A DNA stretch of 64,000 bases from assembly GCA_021772635.1 (NCBI GenBank), contig JAJFLP010000016.1, positions 1 to 64,000 of the forward strand, in the 5' to 3' direction. Positions 60,866 to 64,000 of the stretch are shown here, in pieces (position 1 is the first letter of the stretch; each line of letters begins with the position of its first letter). The notes under the pieces are model-generated. The model searched no databases and was not told where the DNA came from. It saw only the letters and a list, made by a program, of their open reading frames with translations. The translations under genes and the position numbers were made by a program. Source of the DNA: Verrucomicrobiota bacterium (lineage in GTDB: Bacteria > Verrucomicrobiota > Lentisphaeria > JABSQK01 > JAJFLO01).

Positions 60866-62338
60866 ATGGGAAAACACGACAAGATCGAGGAGCCTAATAC
60901 AATCTCCGAAGACAACCTAATCTCTTCCATAGTTATGTACCCGAAGAAGATGGTTAGAAAGCGATCCATCATCAGTTTGATAAAGAACGTCAGCAGGAAG
61001 CGATACGGAAGTGGGGCTGATAGATCCGATCTTACGGCAAAGGAACTGAGGCTGTTTAGTTCCATCCTAGCTCGAAAGGAGAACGAGGAAAAATACGAAA
61101 TCAAGAAAAAGGTCTCTGCAGGCGGGATGGGGAATATTTTCTACGTCTTCGACAAGGATTTCCGGAGGCATACAATCTTGAAAATGATCCTGCCGGAACA
61201 TAAGCAGAACTCAGTTCTGATTAGAAGCTTTATTCGAGAAGCGCGGATAACGGGGCAATTGGAACATCCGAACATCGTGCCAGTGCACGACCTCGGTTAC
61301 CTCCCGAATTTCGGGATCTATTTCACAATGAAGTATGTCGAAGGGGAGTCCCTCCTCGATATCATCCGGCAACTCGAACGGGGAAACCGAGATTATCACG
61401 ACCGCTACGATTTTTACACATTGCTGAATATATTTCGTAAAATTTGCGACGCCGTATCGTTCTCCCATTCGAAGAAGATCATCCATAGAGATATTAAACC
61501 TGCAAATATCATGGTCGGAAATTACGGAGAGGCGTTGTTGATGGACTGGGGGCTGGCGAAGAACGCATCGAAACAAGTTTCTGAAATCACTCCGAGAAAT
61601 CTCGACGTCGCGTCGCCGGGGAGTCATAGAGGAGATGCGACACGCTTCGGGATAATAAAAGGAACTCCTGCCTATATGGCGCCAGAGCAGGCGATTGGCG
61701 ATACAAAGAACATTGATTACTATAGCGATATCTTTCTTCTTGGTGCAACACTTTACCATCTCTTCACGTACCAGCCTCCGTATAGCGGTACCGAAGTATT
61801 AGGGATTATCAAGAAAGCCCAAGGACACGACATGGTACCGCCGGAAGAGTTGTGCTTCAAGAATCAACAGCTGTCAAAGGAACTATGCCGGATCATTAGC
61901 AAATCAATGGCGGCGGAGAAAGGGGATCGCTATCAGTCTGTGCAAGAAATGTCAAGCGATCTTGATGATCTTATCCACGGCAAGATGGAGTTTAATACAC
62001 GCACATTCGAGCCTGGTGAATATCTTGTGCGTGAAGGGGAACTTGGCGTAAACTCGTTTATAATTCTAAAGGGACGTGTGGATGTACACAAGGATATACG
62101 TGGGAAAATATTTTCGCTGGGACAGCTGAACGAAGGAGATTCCGTCGGCGAGATGGCGCTCATTACCGACGCCCCGAGAACGGCAAGTGCAGTCGCCCTG
62201 GAAGCGACAGAAGCACTTGAACTGGACAAGCGCCTTTTTACTCATAACCTGGAAAAGCTACCGTCTTGGATGGAAAAGACGATTGTAGCACTGGCTGACC
62301 GTTTGAGTGACGCGAATACGCGTTTAGCAGACAAGTAA
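60866..62338 (+). CDS. Ser/Thr protein kinase with C-terminal cyclic-nucleotide-binding domain
   Basis: The 490-residue protein has a kinase domain (about residues 72-370): SAGGMGNIFYVFDKD, catalytic Lys in TILKMI, IHRDIKPANIMV, LMDWGLAK and GTPAYMAPEQ. A cNMP-binding domain (about 380-480) follows, with FEPGEYLVREGELGVNSF and a phosphate-binding cassette GDSVGEMALITDAPRTASA; the Arg of PRTA contacts the cyclic phosphate. There is no membrane helix. It should be switched by cAMP or cGMP, fusing both signals in one chain. The window also encodes a nucleotide cyclase (9683). The first 70 residues are basic and unassigned. Confidence 0.9.
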   Translation: MGKHDKIEEPNTISEDNLISSIVMYPKKMVRKRSIISLIKNVSRKRYGSGADRSDLTAKELRLFSSILARKENEEKYEIKKKVSAGGMGNIFYVFDKDFRRHTILKMILPEHKQNSVLIRSFIREARITGQLEHPNIVPVHDLGYLPNFGIYFTMKYVEGESLLDIIRQLERGNRDYHDRYDFYTLLNIFRKICDAVSFSHSKKIIHRDIKPANIMVGNYGEALLMDWGLAKNASKQVSEITPRNLDVASPGSHRGDATRFGIIKGTPAYMAPEQAIGDTKNIDYYSDIFLLGATLYHLFTYQPPYSGTEVLGIIKKAQGHDMVPPEELCFKNQQLSKELCRIISKSMAAEKGDRYQSVQEMSSDLDDLIHGKMEFNTRTFEPGEYLVREGELGVNSFIILKGRVDVHKDIRGKIFSLGQLNEGDSVGEMALITDAPRTASAVALEATEALELDKRLFTHNLEKLPSWMEKTIVALADRLSDANTRLADK

Positions 62339-62352
62339 AACCAGTGGGGTCT

Positions 62353-62532
62353 TAGCCTGATTAATTCATGCGATTCGTCGCGAGAGCGCTTAACTCGCTC
62401 ATAATAAATCGATTAGAGAAAACTTGACGGCGAAAGTGAATATTCATTCACTGAGATGCAAAGTTGAGCTAATCGGCTTATTTGAGCAGAGATTAGGGCT
62501 TGTAGCAGAATACTGATGAATTATTCAGGTTA
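62353..62532 (-). repeat. R3 repeat copy, inverted, 180 bp
   Basis: On the minus strand it runs from TAACCTGAATAATTCATCAG to CATGAATTAATCAGGCTA. Its first TAA is the stop codon of the partial gene at 62530. Confidence 0.92.
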
Positions 62533-64000
62533 GGGTTCCAACAACGAGAGAACCGTATCAATAGATTTATCACGGACCGAATCTTTCAATTTCTGAAGCT
62601 TTCTTGCTGTGCGTAAATTCTCTTTCATCTCGACGACCATGTGTTCCACAACCTCGCCAGAATCAAGCTGGGCTTTAATTCCTTCAGGGTTCGGATTTAT
62701 TTTATTACAGTACTCCAGACAGAAACCCCAAAAATTAGCGGCAACTTCCGGTTGGCCACGGCTAATGTGGTTTTCTGCAGTTTCTGCCAGCCAATTGGGG
62801 TAGTCCGCAATTACGCGCGTAACATTCATAACCAGAATTTGCTCAGCCTCGACACGGGCCCAGTCTTTCATCTGACTGGACACCCAAATTACGTCGTTTC
62901 GCAACTCGGGTTGCTTGGCCTCAGGTCCGGATACTTTCTCGATCTTAACAATAGTTTCACGCGGGTCAATCTTCTCACGCACGAACCGCTTTTTCATGAA
63001 CTCATTGATTTCGAAGAAATCTTCTATATTCCGATGCAGCACCGTGAAGGTGAGACGCGCGTGAACCACCATATCCAAAGCCGTCGTGTGCTTGGTATAG
63101 CGATAGATTTTTTGGGTGAATAGTAACTCGGGTATTCCAGTTGTAACTTTGTTCTTTCTCACGCGATCCAGGAACTCCGGATTGTCCCCTTGAATGACTT
63201 CTCCAAACCTCGTCGCAAGCTCAAGGTTTTCCTCCGGCAGTCCTTTGTCAACGGAAAATGAACCGATGTTACCTTTCGAAAGAACGTAGTCGATTTTCTT
63301 GGCATCATCGAGCGCGTCACTCAGTTCTACACCATAAACGAGGTCATGCTTGCGGAGGCGGTTTTGGAATAGGACTTCCAAGTCGCGCAGGAATGTCGTT
63401 CCCAGCCCTGCATGGCCTGATGTGAACTTTCCTAGAATGAGTTTCCGCTGGACCCAGGTCTCGAAAAACTCAGTCGACCGTTTCTGTAAATCGTCCAAAC
63501 GCTTTAATGATTTGTTCATCGCTGCCGGTAGTTCTTTGCCATTGTCCTTCGCGAACGAGATCAACTCGTGTAACATGTCGGAAATAATCAAAGCGACCCC
63601 GTGTCTCTCCGCGTTTTCCATCTCCGTAGAACCAAAATCGAGGAAGTGATTTGCTGCGTCCGGTAGTGTCGACAAATAGAGTTTCCACAACTCATCAGCA
63701 ATGACGTCTTTAATCGGAGATGTATATGTGCTAGCCTCATCCGTTTTGGACTTAAACAGCAGGTACGCACTCCAGAAACGCTTTTTTCCTGTTAATTCGC
63801 GTAACTCTTCCACCCAAAGCTTTGCTCTCGCCAGGCCCACATCTCGCTGCAAGTTACTGAATTCTTCGGAAATCTGCCCCAACGCGCGTGACAGGTAGAT
63901 ATCGTCCAACCAAGTCTTCACTTTTACTTCAAACGCGCTTTCCGTATCCGCGATTAATTTTTCGAGTTCTGCTTTGTTCTTGGACTTTCCCTTCAGATTC
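62530..64000 (-). CDS. Large helical protein of unknown function, N terminus outside the window
   Basis: The minus-strand frame is open from the window edge for 489 codons and ends in TAA. I do not recognise the family. The visible chain is mostly amphipathic helix, rich in Glu, Lys and Leu, with no transmembrane helix, Cys pair or nucleotide motif. Segments such as LNRDVGLARAKLWVEEL-like helices and WVQRKLILGKFTSGHAGLGT recur without a clear repeat. The start must be upstream, because the frame before the first Met-type codon continues NLKGKSKNKAELEKLI to the edge. The TAA stop comes from an R3 repeat. Confidence 0.7.
   Translation of the reverse strand, partial: NLKGKSKNKAELEKLIADTESAFEVKVKTWLDDIYLSRALGQISEEFSNLQRDVGLARAKLWVEELRELTGKKRFWSAYLLFKSKTDEASTYTSPIKDVIADELWKLYLSTLPDAANHFLDFGSTEMENAERHGVALIISDMLHELISFAKDNGKELPAAMNKSLKRLDDLQKRSTEFFETWVQRKLILGKFTSGHAGLGTTFLRDLEVLFQNRLRKHDLVYGVELSDALDDAKKIDYVLSKGNIGSFSVDKGLPEENLELATRFGEVIQGDNPEFLDRVRKNKVTTGIPELLFTQKIYRYTKHTTALDMVVHARLTFTVLHRNIEDFFEINEFMKKRFVREKIDPRETIVKIEKVSGPEAKQPELRNDVIWVSSQMKDWARVEAEQILVMNVTRVIADYPNWLAETAENHISRGQPEVAANFWGFCLEYCNKINPNPEGIKAQLDSGEVVEHMVVEMKENLRTARKLQKLKDSVRDKSIDTVLSLLEP

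Overview
The window reads as the chromosome of a Gram-negative-type bacterium, most like the Planctomycetota or a neighbouring PVC-type lineage. That placement is inferred from gene content and not from a marker phylogeny. It rests on Ser/Thr kinases with zinc-ribbon or cyclic-nucleotide-binding add-ons, an FHA protein, a triple SPFH (HflK/HflC-like) cluster with a P-type ATPase and ABC genes, DUF3592 and CPBP proteins, and a membrane-anchored squalene-cyclase-like repeat protein. Peptidoglycan genes (murC, murF, a SEDS glycosyltransferase), a Pal-like lipoprotein and an AsmA-like giant indicate a walled cell with an outer membrane. Most genes are ordinary housekeeping genes. No prophage, complete IS element or CRISPR array was seen.

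Layout. 0-5 kb: Sel1-repeat trypsin-like protease, an interrupted tRNA-Asp-like sequence, a fused CoaD-CoaE gene with a Ser/Thr kinase, and Pal. 6-11.5 kb: FHA tail-anchored protein, FtsH, response-regulator nucleotide cyclase, exported coiled-coil protein. 11.8-18.2 kb: rpmF, a PlsC-like acyltransferase, murC, rpsT, proB, two zinc-ribbon proteins. 18.7-31.2 kb (all minus strand): SEDS protein, ABC permease, ABC ATPase, P-type ATPase, three SPFH proteins, second ABC permease, a Fur-family regulator with an operator-like palindrome, and a MerC-like protein. 31.6-42.8 kb: ankyrin protein, thiD, M24 peptidase, nadB, NusG-like factor, HPr, CBS protein, Nif3-like protein, methyltransferase and CgeB-like glycosyltransferase. 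43.5-53.6 kb: AsmA-like giant, squalene-cyclase-fold protein, DUF3592 protein, and a tandem pair of HtrA-like proteins, one apparently active and one catalytically dead. 54.2-64 kb: recR, CPBP protease, murF, trpC-trpB-trpA, a kinase with a cNMP-binding domain, and a partial unknown gene.

The most unusual feature is the intergenic DNA, which is filled with three families of small palindromic repeats. R1 has about 35 copies and fragments of 80-160 bp, with TAtACTGC/TAgACTGC and GTATA ends and interchangeable internal hairpins. R2 has four copies of 211-212 bp. R3 has three copies of exactly 180 bp. R2 and R3 share the outer inverted repeat TAGCCTGA. The ends begin with TA, and in at least five genes (ftsH, a zinc-ribbon gene, the merC-like gene, the nusG-like gene and the right-end gene) the terminal TAG or TAA of a repeat is the stop codon of the gene. 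I infer TA-targeted, non-autonomous (MITE-like) elements mobilised in trans; the transposase is not in this window.
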